NCBI RefSeq assembly: GCF_000444135.1
Contig: NZ_ATDK01000221.1
Location: 1 to 64,000, forward strand
Length of the DNA: 64,000 bases
Origin: Pseudomonas avellanae BPIC 631
Lineage (GTDB): Bacteria > Pseudomonadota > Gammaproteobacteria > Pseudomonadales > Pseudomonadaceae
Direction: 5' to 3'
Made by a program: the position numbers and the translations under genes. The notes beneath the pieces were generated by a model. The model saw only the letters and a program-made list of their open reading frames with translations, was not told the DNA's origin and did no database searches. Shown here one piece after another: positions 36,555 to 46,896 of this stretch (its first letter is position 1; every line of letters starts with the position of its first letter).

Positions 36555-37327
36555 AAGTACTCCACCGCACGGTCTACTCGTCTGAATATGGCGAGGCCTA
36601 CAATAAGGGACGTGGTGCCCAGCACTACGCACACAATCAAGTCACGGCTGTCGGGAATGACCCCGGCGTGCAGGATGCTGCTGAAACTGTTGAAATACAG
36701 GGCTACCGGGTTGTAGGCCGCGATACTGGCAATGCCCTCGGGCAGCGAAGAGGTGACCCACACAATTGGCGTGAACCAGAACAGCAAGGGTAAAAACACA
36801 TCGATGAAATGCTTGGCATCCCGCACGGTTATCTGGATGACGCTGAGCGCCAGACCGAAGCCCATGATCAAGGCCATGAATGCGATCAGTACAATCGGGT
36901 AAAAAAACAGTGCCCGGGTAAACACACCGCCGAGCATGGCAAACAATGATGCGTACACGATCATGCAGCCTGCCCAGAACACAATAATCGTGAGCGCCCC
37001 GGAGACGGGCAGCAAGATACGTGGAAAGCGTAATTTGCGAATGAGATTGCCGTTGTTGATGAGCCACTCCCCACTTTGCGAGACTATTTGCGCCAGAAGC
37101 ATCCAGTGGACGACGCCAGTCACCAGATGAAGTGCGAAACGGTCCTGATTGCTGGGCAGAATGTAGGTAAACACCATGTAATACGTAAGTGTCACAACCA
37201 ACGGGTTACCCAGTGACCATACGAAGCCCAGCGTCGCGCCCATATAGCGGATTTTTATTTCTTTGCAGACGAGATTGATGACCAGATCGCGCCATTTGAT
37301 AACGCCTGCAATACGAGATAACGGCAT
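36551..37327 (-). CDS. Polysaccharide ABC exporter permease (Wzm/KpsM type)
   Basis: A 258-residue ABC-2 permease with six predicted helices and the amphipathic N-terminus (I-K-W-R-D-L-V-I-N-L-V-C-K-E-I-K-I-R-Y) typical of Wzm/KpsM/TagG. It is the first gene of the minus-strand glycan locus and would move the glycan across the inner membrane. Confidence 0.88.
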   Translation of the reverse strand: MPLSRIAGVIKWRDLVINLVCKEIKIRYMGATLGFVWSLGNPLVVTLTYYMVFTYILPSNQDRFALHLVTGVVHWMLLAQIVSQSGEWLINNGNLIRKLRFPRILLPVSGALTIIVFWAGCMIVYASLFAMLGGVFTRALFFYPIVLIAFMALIMGFGLALSVIQITVRDAKHFIDVFLPLLFWFTPIVWVTSSLPEGIASIAAYNPVALYFNSFSSILHAGVIPDSRDLIVCVVLGTTSLIVGLAIFRRVDRAVEYL

Positions 37328-37659
37328 ACGGATATCCGGTTATTAATAATGTGGCCTGGGTAAACGACCTTTGACAATCAAGCACCTACATGGATAACCT
37401 TCAGGCTTCCTGATGCGCACACATACTCCCCTCTTTTGTCGATCTACAGCTATAGGACGTCACCTTAGTTGCTGTAGGAATATTCCACAAACTACAGACG
37501 GCAACCGAATGGTTGCCTCAGCAGCACCGTTATGATGGGCAAGCGCTACGCCCGGCCAGCATCGCAAGGCACTTCCCTCCCCGCGCATTGATCTATAACG
37601 TCAATGGTCATTTCAACGCGACCGGTCCTGCGATCGTCCCTGAACAAGCGAGGCTCTTC
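37328..37659. promoter_or_regulatory. Divergent region between glycan locus and yghU
   Basis: A gap of 332 bp, AT-richer than core DNA. It holds an inverted repeat CTACAGC (37444-37450) / GCTGTAG (37471-37477) and a hairpin GGCAACC (37500-37506) / GGTTGCC (37511-37517). The promoters of the glycan operon and yghU must lie here. No RfaH/JUMPstart-like ops sequence was found. Confidence 0.4.
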
Positions 37660-38502
37660 ATGACGCAATCTCCTTACACCCCACCAAAAGTCTGGCAGCC
37701 GGAAACGCCAACGGGTGGCGCGTTTGCCAGCATCAACCGGCCTGTCGCCGGCCCAACACATGAAAAGGAGCTGCCGGTCGGCAAGCATCCGCTGCAGCTT
37801 TATTCACTGGCCACGCCCAATGGGGTGAAGGTCACGATCATGCTGGAAGAGTTGCTGGCGCTGGGGCACAGCGGGGCGGAATACGATGCCTGGCTGATCC
37901 GCATATCCGAGGGCGATCAATTTTCCAGCGGGTTTGTCGAGATCAATCCCAACTCCAAGATCCCGGCATTAATGGACCGAAGCCATGAAAAGCCTGTGCG
38001 GGTCTTCGAGTCCGGTTCGATCCTGCTGTATCTGGCGGAGAAGTTTTCCAGCTTTCTGCCCGCAGACCTGGCAGGGCGCACAGAAACCCTCAATTGGCTG
38101 TTCTGGCAGATGGGCGCTGCGCCTTATCTGGGCGGCGGTTTCGGGCATTTTTATGCTTATGCGCCCGAGAAACTCGAGTACCCCATCAACCGTTTTGCGA
38201 TGGAGGCCAAGCGTCAACTCGATGTGCTGGACCGTCGCCTTGCGGAGCACCGCTACCTGGCCGGCGATACCTATACGATTGCCGATATCGCGGTGTGGCC
38301 ATGGTATGGCGCGCTGGTGCGCAACAAGGTTTACTCGGCTGCCGAGTTCCTGTCGGTGCACGAATACCCGAATCTGATCCGCTGGACGGAAGAGATCGCA
38401 GCGCGTCCGGCTGTTATCAAAGGCCAGAAGGTCAATCGCACCTGGGGCGAAGAAGCGGATCAGGTTCCGGAGCGGCATGAGGCATCTGACCTGGATAAAT
38501 GA
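37660..38502 (+). CDS. yghU: Glutathione-dependent disulfide-bond oxidoreductase YghU
   Basis: A 280-residue glutathione-transferase-fold protein of the YghU/Nu-class, which reduces disulfides and peroxides with two glutathiones. The N-terminus Y-T-P-P-K-V-W is family-typical, as is N-P-N-S-K-I-P-A-L and E-S-G-S-I-L-L-Y-L-A-E-K-F of the thioredoxin-like domain, followed by the all-helical domain. The ATG at 37660 is chosen by family start. Confidence 0.9.
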   Translation: MTQSPYTPPKVWQPETPTGGAFASINRPVAGPTHEKELPVGKHPLQLYSLATPNGVKVTIMLEELLALGHSGAEYDAWLIRISEGDQFSSGFVEINPNSKIPALMDRSHEKPVRVFESGSILLYLAEKFSSFLPADLAGRTETLNWLFWQMGAAPYLGGGFGHFYAYAPEKLEYPINRFAMEAKRQLDVLDRRLAEHRYLAGDTYTIADIAVWPWYGALVRNKVYSAAEFLSVHEYPNLIRWTEEIAARPAVIKGQKVNRTWGEEADQVPERHEASDLDK

Positions 38503-38627
38503 GGCGCAAGTCAAGGTCGGCACGAAGAGAAACCTGATGTCACAAACCCGGCGCAAATGCCGGGTCTGGCAGGTGTGATCTGCACGTAAAGTAGCCGCCC
38601 TTACCGACTCCCCAAGGACGCGCTTAC

Positions 38628-39656
38628 ATGAACCAGGGAACTACACGCCCGGCCCTTCTCTCACCGGCAACTGATCGCTTCGATGAAGTGCTCGCCATGA
38701 TTCAGGGCGCTCGACAGCAGGCAGCGCAGGCGGTCAACACGCGCCTGATAGAGCTGTACTGGCAAGTCGGCGCCTACATCAGTCGCAAGATTGAAAACGC
38801 CGAATGGGGCGATGCAGTGGTCAGCCAGCTTGCCGAGCACCTGGCTACCACCCAGCCGGGGCTGCGCGGGTTTACACGTCGAAATCTGTTTCGCATGCGC
38901 CAGTTTTTCGAGGCTTACCGGGACGATGAGAAAGTGTCAGCAGTGCTGACACAATTGCCGTGGACTCATCACTTGATCATCTTCAGTCAAAGCAAGCGAC
39001 CCGAAGAACGTGAGTTTTACTTGCGTATGGCTATCAGGGAAAAATGGTCCAGCCGCGAACTGGAACGCCAATTCAAAACCGCCTTGTTCGAACGCACTGT
39101 CACCCAGCCAGCCAAAGCCTCGGCCATGCTCAAGGAAACCCGGCCGGCCGCACTGGAGGTGTTTCGTGATGCCTACATGGTGGAATTTCTGGAACTGTCT
39201 GCCGGACATGCCGAGGCGGACCTGCATCGCGGCTTGCTGCAACGCCTGAGGGATTTTCTGATCGAACTGGGTCGTGACTTCTGCTTTGTCGGCTCCGAGT
39301 ACCCGGTGCAGGTGGGCGGCCAGGATTTCGCGCTGGACCTGCTGTTTTTCCATCGTGGCCTTAACTGCCTTGTGGCCATCGAACTCAAGGTCGGACGCTT
39401 TGAGCCGGAGTACCTGGGCAAGCTGAACTTCTATCTGGAAGCACTGGACCAGACTGAGCGCAAACCCCATGAAAGCCCCGCCATTGGCGTGCTGCTGTGC
39501 GCCAGCAAAAACGATGAAGTGGTCGAGTACGCGCTGAACCGCTCGTTGTCACCCGCACTGATTGCCGAATACCAGACCCGACTGCCGGACAGGCAATTGT
39601 TACAGGCCAAACTGCACGAGTTTTATGCACTGGACGTTGCGAAGGACGATCAGTAA
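38628..39656 (+). CDS. YhcG-type PDDEXK nuclease (DUF1016)
   Basis: A 342-residue protein with an N-terminal DUF1016 helical domain (I-E-L-Y-W-Q-V-G-A-Y-I-S, residues ~35-50) and a C-terminal PD-(D/E)XK nuclease domain: D-L-L-F-F-H near residue 240 and A-I-E-L-K-V-G-R-F near 255 supply Asp, Glu and Lys. Homologues often sit in or near restriction-modification loci; here it stands alone. Probable DNA endonuclease, target unknown. Confidence 0.85.
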   Translation: MNQGTTRPALLSPATDRFDEVLAMIQGARQQAAQAVNTRLIELYWQVGAYISRKIENAEWGDAVVSQLAEHLATTQPGLRGFTRRNLFRMRQFFEAYRDDEKVSAVLTQLPWTHHLIIFSQSKRPEEREFYLRMAIREKWSSRELERQFKTALFERTVTQPAKASAMLKETRPAALEVFRDAYMVEFLELSAGHAEADLHRGLLQRLRDFLIELGRDFCFVGSEYPVQVGGQDFALDLLFFHRGLNCLVAIELKVGRFEPEYLGKLNFYLEALDQTERKPHESPAIGVLLCASKNDEVVEYALNRSLSPALIAEYQTRLPDRQLLQAKLHEFYALDVAKDDQ

Positions 39657-39729
39657 TACCTGCCAACCGCACGGATGCATTACGCTTGGCGCAATAACGT
39701 AATAACGCCAGCACCTATCGGAGCCTCAG

Positions 39730-40896
39730 ATGCCGCACAGCAAAGACCCTCGCGCCCACACTGCCCTGTCGCAACGTGGTCGCAGCGCCAGTAGCGGTCC
39801 GGGGCTTGCGGTCAATCCGCCGGTTGTGCGCCTCAGCACGGTAGTATTCGACAGCCTCGAAAGCTTGCGCGAAGCCGAGGTTCGCACGGCCGGGCCGGAG
39901 CGTTCGCTGACTTACGGGGCCAATGGCAACCCGACCGCGTTTGCCTTGCAGGACCTGATCTCCGAGCTGGAAGGCGCGCACGGCACGTGTCTTTACCCCA
40001 CCGGGCTTGCCGCCGTCGCACAGATGTTTCAGTCCTTTCTGCGCCCCGGCGATCATGTACTGCTCACCGAATCGGTCTACGGACCTGTCCGGCGTCTGGC
40101 GAACACGATGTTGAAAGCTTTCGACATTCAGTTCGATTTCTATGCCGCCGATGGCAGTGACGTGGAATCGCTGATCAAAACCAACACGCGGATGATCTAC
40201 GCCGAAGTTCCGGGTTCGCTGACCTTCGACATGTGCGACCTGCCCGCCCTGGCGCAGTTGTGCAAAGCGAAGAACATGCTGCTGGCGGTGGATAACTCCT
40301 GGGGTTCGGGGGTTTTGTACAAGCCGCTGGAGCTGGGCGCCGATATCTCGCTGATGGCCCTGACCAAATACGTGGCCGGGCACTCGGATGTGATGATGGG
40401 CAGTGTCAGTACCACCCAAACCCACTGGCACACCCTCAAGACCATGAACACCGCTGTCGGCAACACCGTCAGCCCGGATGACGCCTATCTGGTGCTGCGC
40501 GGAGCGCGCAGTCTGGCGGCACGCATGGCCATGCACGAACGCCACGCGATGCAGGTCGCGCAGTGGCTGCAGGACCAGCCTGAAGTCGTTCGCGTTCTGT
40601 ATCCCGCGCTGCCGAGCGATCCGGGGCACGCCCTCTGGAAACGCGATTTCCATGGTTGCAATGGCTTGCTCAGTTTCGAGTTCAAAACGGCTGATCGGCT
40701 GGTGCTGGATCGTTTTACAGGTGCCTTGACGCTTTTTGGCATTGGTTATTCGTGGGGCGGTTTTGAAAGCCTGGTCACGGAAGTAGAGCAGCACGGTCCA
40801 GACCGCGGCATGGGGCCGATGCTGCGCCTGCAGGTCGGCCTGGAAAGCCCGGATGATCTGATCGCCGACTTGCAGAACGGGTTTGCTGCGGGTTGA
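39730..40896 (+). CDS. metC: Cystathionine beta-lyase (trans-sulfuration PLP enzyme)
   Basis: A 388-residue Cys/Met-metabolism PLP enzyme. The PLP lysine is Lys213 in [12 protein letters not shown]. Other conserved parts are [10 protein letters not shown] and the Y-P-T-G-L-A-A-V loop, plus a Ser-Trp-Gly-Gly-Phe-Glu-Ser motif near the end. It should cleave cystathionine to homocysteine in methionine synthesis. A gamma-lyase activity cannot be excluded. Confidence 0.87.
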
Positions 40897-40999
40897 GTTA
40901 CTTTGCTCACTGCGACAACGAACATCCATCGCTGTCATTTGCCCCAAAGCCGCCGCTCTGCTAGTGTCGCGCGGTTTAACCTCTACCGGAAATGCCCCC

Positions 41000-41245
41000 A
41001 TGGCCCGCAAGAAAGCTGCACTGGATTTCGAACAGTCTCTCGCTGATCTGCAAGCGCTGGTAGAGCGGCTGGAGAATGGTGAACTGTCGCTGGAAGACTC
41101 GTTGACCGCCTTCGAGCAAGGCGTGCGTCTGACGCGTGATTGCCAGAGCGCCCTCACCCAGGCTGAACAAAAGGTTCAAGTACTGCTGGAGCGCGACGGC
41201 GAACTGACCGAAGAGCCGTTCGACGACGCGGAACTCCCCGAATGA
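41000..41245 (+). CDS. xseB: Exodeoxyribonuclease VII small subunit
   Basis: An 81-residue helical protein, the small subunit of exonuclease [21 protein letters not shown] at residues 10-27 and [13 protein letters not shown] are characteristic. Its stop overlaps the ispA start, forming the conserved xseB-ispA-dxs operon. Confidence 0.93.
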
Positions 41246-42129
41246 TCGCGAGCTATCAAGCGCAAAGCCAGACTCGCGTCAATGCAGCACTCGAAGGCTT
41301 GTTTCAGGCACCGAGCCCTGAGCTGGACCGTCTGTACGAGGCCATGCGTTACAGCGTGATGAATGGCGGCAAACGCGTGCGCCCGCTGCTGGCCTACGCC
41401 GCCTGTGAAGCACTGGGCGGCGTGGCCGAAGATGCCAATGGCGCGGCCTGTGCGGTCGAGCTGATCCATGCTTATTCACTGGTGCACGATGATTTGCCGG
41501 CGATGGACGATGACGACCTGCGTCGCGGCCAACCGACCACGCACAAGGCGTTCGATGAGGCCTGCGCGATCCTCGCCGGTGACGGCCTGCAAAGCCTCGC
41601 TTTCACCGCCCTGCTCGCCCCGCACTTGAGCTCGCGTGACGCCGAAACCCGGTTGCAGATGGTCAGCACACTGGCCGCTGCCGCAGGTCCGGCCGGAATG
41701 GTGGGCGGACAGGCCATCGATCTGGGCTCGGTAGGGCTGAAGCTGGATCAGGCCGCGCTGGAATACATGCACCGTCACAAGACCGGCGCGTTGATCGAAG
41801 CCAGTGTTCGGCTCGGTGCGCTGGCCAGCGGTCAGGCCGATCAGGCGCGGCTCGATGCCCTGCAGGTCTATGCACGTGCGGTCGGCCTGGCCTTTCAGGT
41901 GCAGGACGACATTCTCGACGTCGAAAGCGATACCGCGACCCTCGGCAAGCGCCAGGGTGCCGATATTGCACGCGACAAACCGACCTACCCCGCACTGCTG
42001 GGCCTGGACGCAGCCAAGGGCTATGCCCTGGAGTTACGCGATCAGGCGCTCGCTGCACTGAGTCCTTTCGACGCCGCCGCAGAGCCGTTGCGCGAGCTGG
42101 CGCGGTACATCGTCGAGCGCCGCCACTGA
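41242..42129 (+). CDS. ispA: (2E,6E)-farnesyl diphosphate synthase
   Basis: A 295-residue short-chain prenyl diphosphate synthase making FPP from IPP and DMAPP. The first Asp-rich motif [13 protein letters not shown] lies at about residues 80-92, and the second Q-V-Q-D-D-I-L-D-V near 218-226. ATG overlaps the xseB stop. Followed by dxs after 162 bp. Confidence 0.93.
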
Positions 42130-42291
42130 TTGCTATTGCCGGGGCTGAAATACGATGAATCAACGGCGGTTCATCAGGTCTGAATCATCAAGCTTGTCAG
42201 TCGACGGACCTTCCGCCGACTCACTTCATGGGCAGCGTGCGATGCATAAGGTAAACTGCCGCCTCTTTACTTATATATAACGATTCGCCTG

Positions 42292-44187
42292 ATGCCCACG
42301 ACGTTCAAAGAGATCCCCCGCGAGCGCCCGGTCACGCCGTTGCTCGACCAGGCTGACACCCCACACGGCCTACGCCGTCTGGGTGAAGCCGAGCTCGAAA
42401 CCCTGGCCGATGAACTTCGCCTGGAGCTGCTGTACTCCGTTGGCCAGACCGGAGGGCATTTCGGTGCCGGTCTTGGGGTCATCGAGCTGACCATCGCGCT
42501 GCATTACGTGTTTGACACCCCGGACGACCGTCTGGTGTGGGACGTGGGTCATCAAGCCTATCCGCACAAGATTCTCACCGGCCGTCGCGCGCGCATGTCC
42601 ACCCTGCGCCAGAAGGACGGTGTTGCCGCCTTTCCGCGCCGCAGCGAGAGCGAGTACGACACGTTCGGCGTTGGCCACTCCAGCACCTCGATCAGCGCCG
42701 CACTGGGTATGGCGATTGCTTCACGCCTGCAAGGCAGCGAGCGCAAATCGATTGCCGTGATCGGCGACGGTGCGCTGACCGCAGGCATGGCATTCGAGGC
42801 GTTGAACCACGCGCCGGAAGTGGCGGCGAACATGCTGGTGATCCTCAACGACAACGACATGTCGATCTCGCGCAATGTCGGCGGGCTGTCGAACTATCTG
42901 GCCAAGATTCTTTCCAGCCGCACCTACACCAGCATGCGCGAAGGCAGCAAGAAAGTGCTCTCGCGGCTGCCGGGCGCGTGGGAAATCGCACGACGCACCG
43001 AAGAATACGCCAAAGGCATGCTGGTCCCCGGCACGCTGTTCGAAGAGCTGGGCTGGAATTACATCGGCCCTATCGACGGCCATGACCTGCCAACCCTGAT
43101 TGCCACGCTGCGCAACATGCGCGACCTGAAAGGCCCTCAGTTCCTGCACGTGGTGACCAAGAAGGGCAAAGGCTTTGCGCCCGCCGAAGTCGACCCGATC
43201 GGCTATCACGCCATTACCAAGCTTGAACCCCTGAATGCACCTGTCAGCGTTCAGAAAAAGGTCAGCTCACCGAAATACTCCGGTGTGTTCGGCCAGTGGA
43301 TTTGCGACATGGCCGAGGTCGACTCTCGTCTGGTGGGCATCACGCCGGCCATGAAGGAAGGTTCGGACCTGGTGGACTTCAGCGAGCGCTTTCCAGAGCG
43401 TTACTTCGATGTGGCCATTGCCGAGCAACACGCCGTCACCCTCGCAGCCGGTATGGCCTGTGAAGGCAGCAAGCCGGTGGTGGCGATCTATTCGACGTTC
43501 CTGCAGCGCGGCTACGATCAGTTGGTGCATGACGTAGCGGTGCAGAACCTCGACGTGCTGTTCGCCATCGACCGTGCCGGGCTTGTGGGCGAAGACGGCC
43601 CGACCCACGCGGGCAGCTTTGATCTGTCTTACCTGCGCTGCATCCCCGGCATTGTGGTGATGACACCAAGTGACGAAAACGAATTGCGCAAATTGCTCAG
43701 CACCGGCTATCTGCACACCGGACCTGCGGCTGTGCGCTACCCGCGCGGCACCGGGCCGAATGCTGTGATTGAAGCCAATCTGGACCCGGTCGAAATTGGC
43801 AAAGGCGTTGTGCGCCGTCAAGGTCAGGGGGTTGCGATTCTGGTGTTTGGCGTACAACTGGCCGAGGCACTGGTGGTTGCTGAGAAGCTGAACGCTACCG
43901 TCATCGACATGCGTTTCGTCAAACCACTGGACGAAGCATTGGTACGCGAAACAGCTGCCAGTCACCAACTGCTGGTCACGCTGGAAGAAAACGCGGTGAT
44001 GGGTGGTGCAGGTGCTGCAGTCAGCGAGTTTCTGGCCCGCGCGAACATCCTCAAGTCCGTACTGCACCTGGGCTTGCCAGACGTTTACGTGGAGCACGCC
44101 AAACCGGCGCAGATGCTGGCTGAATGCGGGCTGGATGTTGACGGGATTGAAGCGGCGATCAATGAGCGGTTATCGCTGATTGGCTGA
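42292..44187 (+). CDS. dxs: 1-deoxy-D-xylulose-5-phosphate synthase
   Basis: A 631-residue TPP enzyme, first step of the MEP pathway. The TPP motif [15 protein letters not shown] lies near residue 160, H-S-S-T-S-I-S-A near 125, and the transketolase part has [14 protein letters not shown]. Full length. Placed with ispA, linking precursor supply to prenyl chain building. Confidence 0.95.
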   Translation: MPTTFKEIPRERPVTPLLDQADTPHGLRRLGEAELETLADELRLELLYSVGQTGGHFGAGLGVIELTIALHYVFDTPDDRLVWDVGHQAYPHKILTGRRARMSTLRQKDGVAAFPRRSESEYDTFGVGHSSTSISAALGMAIASRLQGSERKSIAVIGDGALTAGMAFEALNHAPEVAANMLVILNDNDMSISRNVGGLSNYLAKILSSRTYTSMREGSKKVLSRLPGAWEIARRTEEYAKGMLVPGTLFEELGWNYIGPIDGHDLPTLIATLRNMRDLKGPQFLHVVTKKGKGFAPAEVDPIGYHAITKLEPLNAPVSVQKKVSSPKYSGVFGQWICDMAEVDSRLVGITPAMKEGSDLVDFSERFPERYFDVAIAEQHAVTLAAGMACEGSKPVVAIYSTFLQRGYDQLVHDVAVQNLDVLFAIDRAGLVGEDGPTHAGSFDLSYLRCIPGIVVMTPSDENELRKLLSTGYLHTGPAAVRYPRGTGPNAVIEANLDPVEIGKGVVRRQGQGVAILVFGVQLAEALVVAEKLNATVIDMRFVKPLDEALVRETAASHQLLVTLEENAVMGGAGAAVSEFLARANILKSVLHLGLPDVYVEHAKPAQMLAECGLDVDGIEAAINERLSLIG

Positions 44188-44210
44188 CACGCACATTCCA
44201 GTGCTCAGCG

Positions 44211-44262
44211 TTATACATAAATCTCGTGGGAGCTACCGGGGCGGCGATCCGCATTCAGGCTG
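44211..44262. repeat. Decayed REP/REPIN end after dxs
   Basis: The stretch begins ttatacataaatc followed by gtgggagc, resembling the terminal repeat (TATACACAAGTCC) plus REP head (GTGGGAGCG) of the element at 14217. The rest is degraded. It occupies the convergent gap and reaches the end of the next gene. Confidence 0.4.
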
Positions 44263-44668
44263 TGGGCAGCCGGTACAGATAAAGCAGCACCACACTGGAA
44301 AACGCCAACAGGCAAACCGGCAGCGGATGAAGGCCGAACAGTACCGCGATGGCGGCGATCCAGGCGGGAAGCCCGGCCGCTAGAAAGGCAAAACGGCGGA
44401 CCGCAGCAAGCTTGATCCAGGCGGCGGGCTCTTCTGGCGTGTCGAGCGCAGCCTGAGTGGCCGCCAATGCACGCTTGTAAGCCCCGAACGGCTTCAGGCT
44501 GACGAACATCGAGCCTATCCCGGCGATGAACAACGGTATCGCCAATACAGGGATAAGCGGCTCACTGGAGCCGAAAAACACACAAACCACCAACAATGGC
44601 GCCAGAGTCAGACCCAGTTGGCGCCACCAGGCCATTTCCAGCTTTTGGCGCACCTCGCTGCGTGTCAC
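44255..44668 (-). CDS. Membrane protein of unknown function
   Basis: A 137-residue protein with four hydrophobic segments in two pairs (about residues 18-35, 40-56, 92-108 and 112-130), separated by a charged cytoplasmic stretch K-P-F-G-A-Y-K-R-A. It is not recognised as a named family. The start overlaps the ribA stop by 4 bp, so the two are coupled on the minus strand. Confidence 0.65.
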   Translation of the reverse strand: MTRSEVRQKLEMAWWRQLGLTLAPLLVVCVFFGSSEPLIPVLAIPLFIAGIGSMFVSLKPFGAYKRALAATQAALDTPEEPAAWIKLAAVRRFAFLAAGLPAWIAAIAVLFGLHPLPVCLLAFSSVVLLYLYRLPTA

Positions 44669-45285
44669 GCGGGGCCGACCTCGCTTTGGTGTTCGTTACC
44701 CATCATGTGCCCCAACTTGCCGGCCTTGGTCGCCAGATAAAGGCGATTGTGCGGGTTTTGCCCAGTGTGCAGCGGCACACGCTCGGCGACATTGATGCCC
44801 ATGTCGGTCAGCGCTTTGACTTTACGCGGGTTGTTGGTCATCAGGCGCAGCGACTGCACACCCAGATGCTGAAGCATCGGCAGGCAGATGGCGTAGTCGC
44901 GCTGGTCGGCAGCGAAACCAAGACGTTCGTTGGCTTCGACCGTATCGGCCCCGCCGTCCTGCTGCTCGTAGGCGCGGATCTTGTTCATCAGGCCGATGCC
45001 GCGCCCTTCCTGACGCAGATACAGCAATACGCCGCGCCCCTCGGTGGCAATAGCGCGCATGGCGGCTTCCAGTTGAGAGCCGCAATCGCAACGCTGACTG
45101 AACAACGCGTCGCCGGTCAGGCACTCGGAGTGCACGCGGCCAAGAACCGGGGCGCCATCCGCTACATCGCCCAGGCTCAGGACAACGTGTTCTCGGCCGG
45201 TTGCCGACTCGATAAAGCCGTGCATGGCAAATTCTGCAAAGGGTGTGGGCAGTTTGGAAGCGGCGACAAATACGACGGGCACCAT
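44665..45285 (-). CDS. ribA: GTP cyclohydrolase II
   Basis: A 206-residue zinc enzyme that opens GTP in the first step of riboflavin synthesis. The zinc cysteines lie in [15 protein letters not shown], followed by [11 protein letters not shown] and L-L-T-N-N-P-R-K-type (here R-L-M-T-N-N-P-R-K). The ATG at 45285 gives the usual start V-P-V-V-F-V-A-A-S. An upstream in-frame ATG at 45330 is rejected. Confidence 0.93.
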   Translation of the reverse strand: MVPVVFVAASKLPTPFAEFAMHGFIESATGREHVVLSLGDVADGAPVLGRVHSECLTGDALFSQRCDCGSQLEAAMRAIATEGRGVLLYLRQEGRGIGLMNKIRAYEQQDGGADTVEANERLGFAADQRDYAICLPMLQHLGVQSLRLMTNNPRKVKALTDMGINVAERVPLHTGQNPHNRLYLATKAGKLGHMMGNEHQSEVGPA

Positions 45286-45416
45286 GTGCTCCTGATCAGT
45301 ATGAAGACTGGAAATTCGCAAGATTTGCATTGTAACAGCAGGTTCCTACAGACGCTCAGGCTGAATTCTCGCGCATTTAGATCATAAAGTTCGATAGATA
45401 GACCTGACACACCCCG

Positions 45417-46382
45417 TCACTGTGAGCCGCCAAAATGCTGGTAGCCACGGGTATCGGGGGTGATGTCGGCTCCGACATGATCGATCAGAACCACGCCATT
45501 TCCAGCCTCGACCCGGCCGATCACATGCACCGGCCAGCCTGCGTCGAGCAACCCAGCCAGATGTTCGGGCGGCAGCGTAAAGGCCAGCACGTAATCGTCA
45601 CCGCCGCTGAGCGCCGCCTGTTGCGCGGCCTGCAGGTCGAACAACGCGAGCAGCTGCGGCGACATTGGCAGCCGGTCGCGCTCGATCACCAGACGTACCC
45701 CCGAAGCACGGGCGATGTGCCCGCAGTCCGCGAGCAAGCCATCGGAGATATCCAGCGCCGACGTCGCCTTGCCGCGCAATGCCTGACCCAGCGCCAATTG
45801 CGGTTGTGGCGACCAGTAGCGCGCCAGCAACGGTTCGGCAATAGAAGCCTCGGCGCTGCGTTGATTCAACACCAGGGGCAACGCAGCGGCACCATCGCCC
45901 AGCGCACCGCCGACACACAACAGATCACCTTCGCGAGCGCCGCTGCGTGTCAACGCAAGCCCTGGGGGTACAGCGCCGAACACGGTCAGGGTCAGGCTCA
46001 ACGGACCGCGCGTGGTGTCGCCACCGATCAGGCGCAACGAACAGCCTTGCGCCATCAGGCTCAAACCGTGAGCAAAGCGCTGCAACCAGTCGGCATCGAC
46101 GTGCGGCAAGGTCAAGGCAAGGGTGAATGCAACGGGACGAGCGCCCATGGCCGCCAGATCACTGGCAGAGACGGCCAATGCACGCTGACCAAGCAGAAGG
46201 GGGTCGCAGACGGCCGGAAAATGCACAGCGGCCACCAGGGTATCGGTCGAGATCGCCAACTGCTCGCAGGGCGGTAACGCCAGCAGCGCGCAGTCGTCGC
46301 CGATCCCCAATACAACCTCTTCGCCCGCCTGCGCACAGGGCGCGGCGGCGAAGTAATTGCGGATCAGCTCGAACTCTCCCAT
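45417..46382 (-). CDS. thiL: Thiamine-monophosphate kinase
   Basis: A 321-residue enzyme that phosphorylates thiamine phosphate to the diphosphate cofactor. Family motifs are G-I-G-D-D-C-A-L near residue 26, S-T-D-T-L-V, and G-G-D-D-Y-V-L-A-F in the C-terminal half. Downstream, where pgpA normally overlaps thiL, there are only 131 bp before ribA and no pgpA. It is 16 bp downstream of nusB. Confidence 0.93.
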   Translation of the reverse strand: MGEFELIRNYFAAAPCAQAGEEVVLGIGDDCALLALPPCEQLAISTDTLVAAVHFPAVCDPLLLGQRALAVSASDLAAMGARPVAFTLALTLPHVDADWLQRFAHGLSLMAQGCSLRLIGGDTTRGPLSLTLTVFGAVPPGLALTRSGAREGDLLCVGGALGDGAAALPLVLNQRSAEASIAEPLLARYWSPQPQLALGQALRGKATSALDISDGLLADCGHIARASGVRLVIERDRLPMSPQLLALFDLQAAQQAALSGGDDYVLAFTLPPEHLAGLLDAGWPVHVIGRVEAGNGVVLIDHVGADITPDTRGYQHFGGSQ

Positions 46383-46398
46383 GAAGGTCAGGCGCTGA

Positions 46399-46896
46399 TC
46401 AGCGCTTGTGAGCCTTCACTTCGACTTCACGCAGGCGCGGTGCAAGCTTGTCCAGCACGCCATTGACGAACTTGTGGCCGTCAGTGGAGCCGTAGACTTT
46501 GGCCAGCTCGATGCCTTCGTTGATCACAACGCGGTAAGGCACGTCGATGCGCTTGAGCAGTTCGAAGGTGGACAGGCGCAATATCGCCAGCTCAATCGGA
46601 TCGAGTTCTTCGATGGTCAGGTCAAGGCAAGGCGTCAGAGCGGTGTCGATCTCGGTCTGGTTGGTTGCCACGCCGTGCAGCAGCTCACGGAAGTAAGTGC
46701 CGTCAACGTTACTGAAGTCATTATCGACACGGAACTGGGCTTCGATTTCGTTCAGCGCGTGGCCAGCCATGTGCCGTTGGTACAGGGCCTGCGTTGCCAT
46801 CTGACGCGCTTCGCGACGTTTGGCGCTCTTGCCCTTGGCGATTTCCGGCGATTTGGCGTCGCGCGGGTTGAACTGGTCGGTATCGTCGGAAATCAC
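46399..46896 (-). CDS. nusB: Transcription antitermination factor NusB
   Basis: A 165-residue NusB, which binds rRNA boxA with NusE. Typical parts are [21 protein letters not shown] and [14 protein letters not shown][12 protein letters not shown] (split by an x here). The start overlaps the end of ribH by 4 bp, as is usual in the rib-nusB cluster. Confidence 0.94.
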
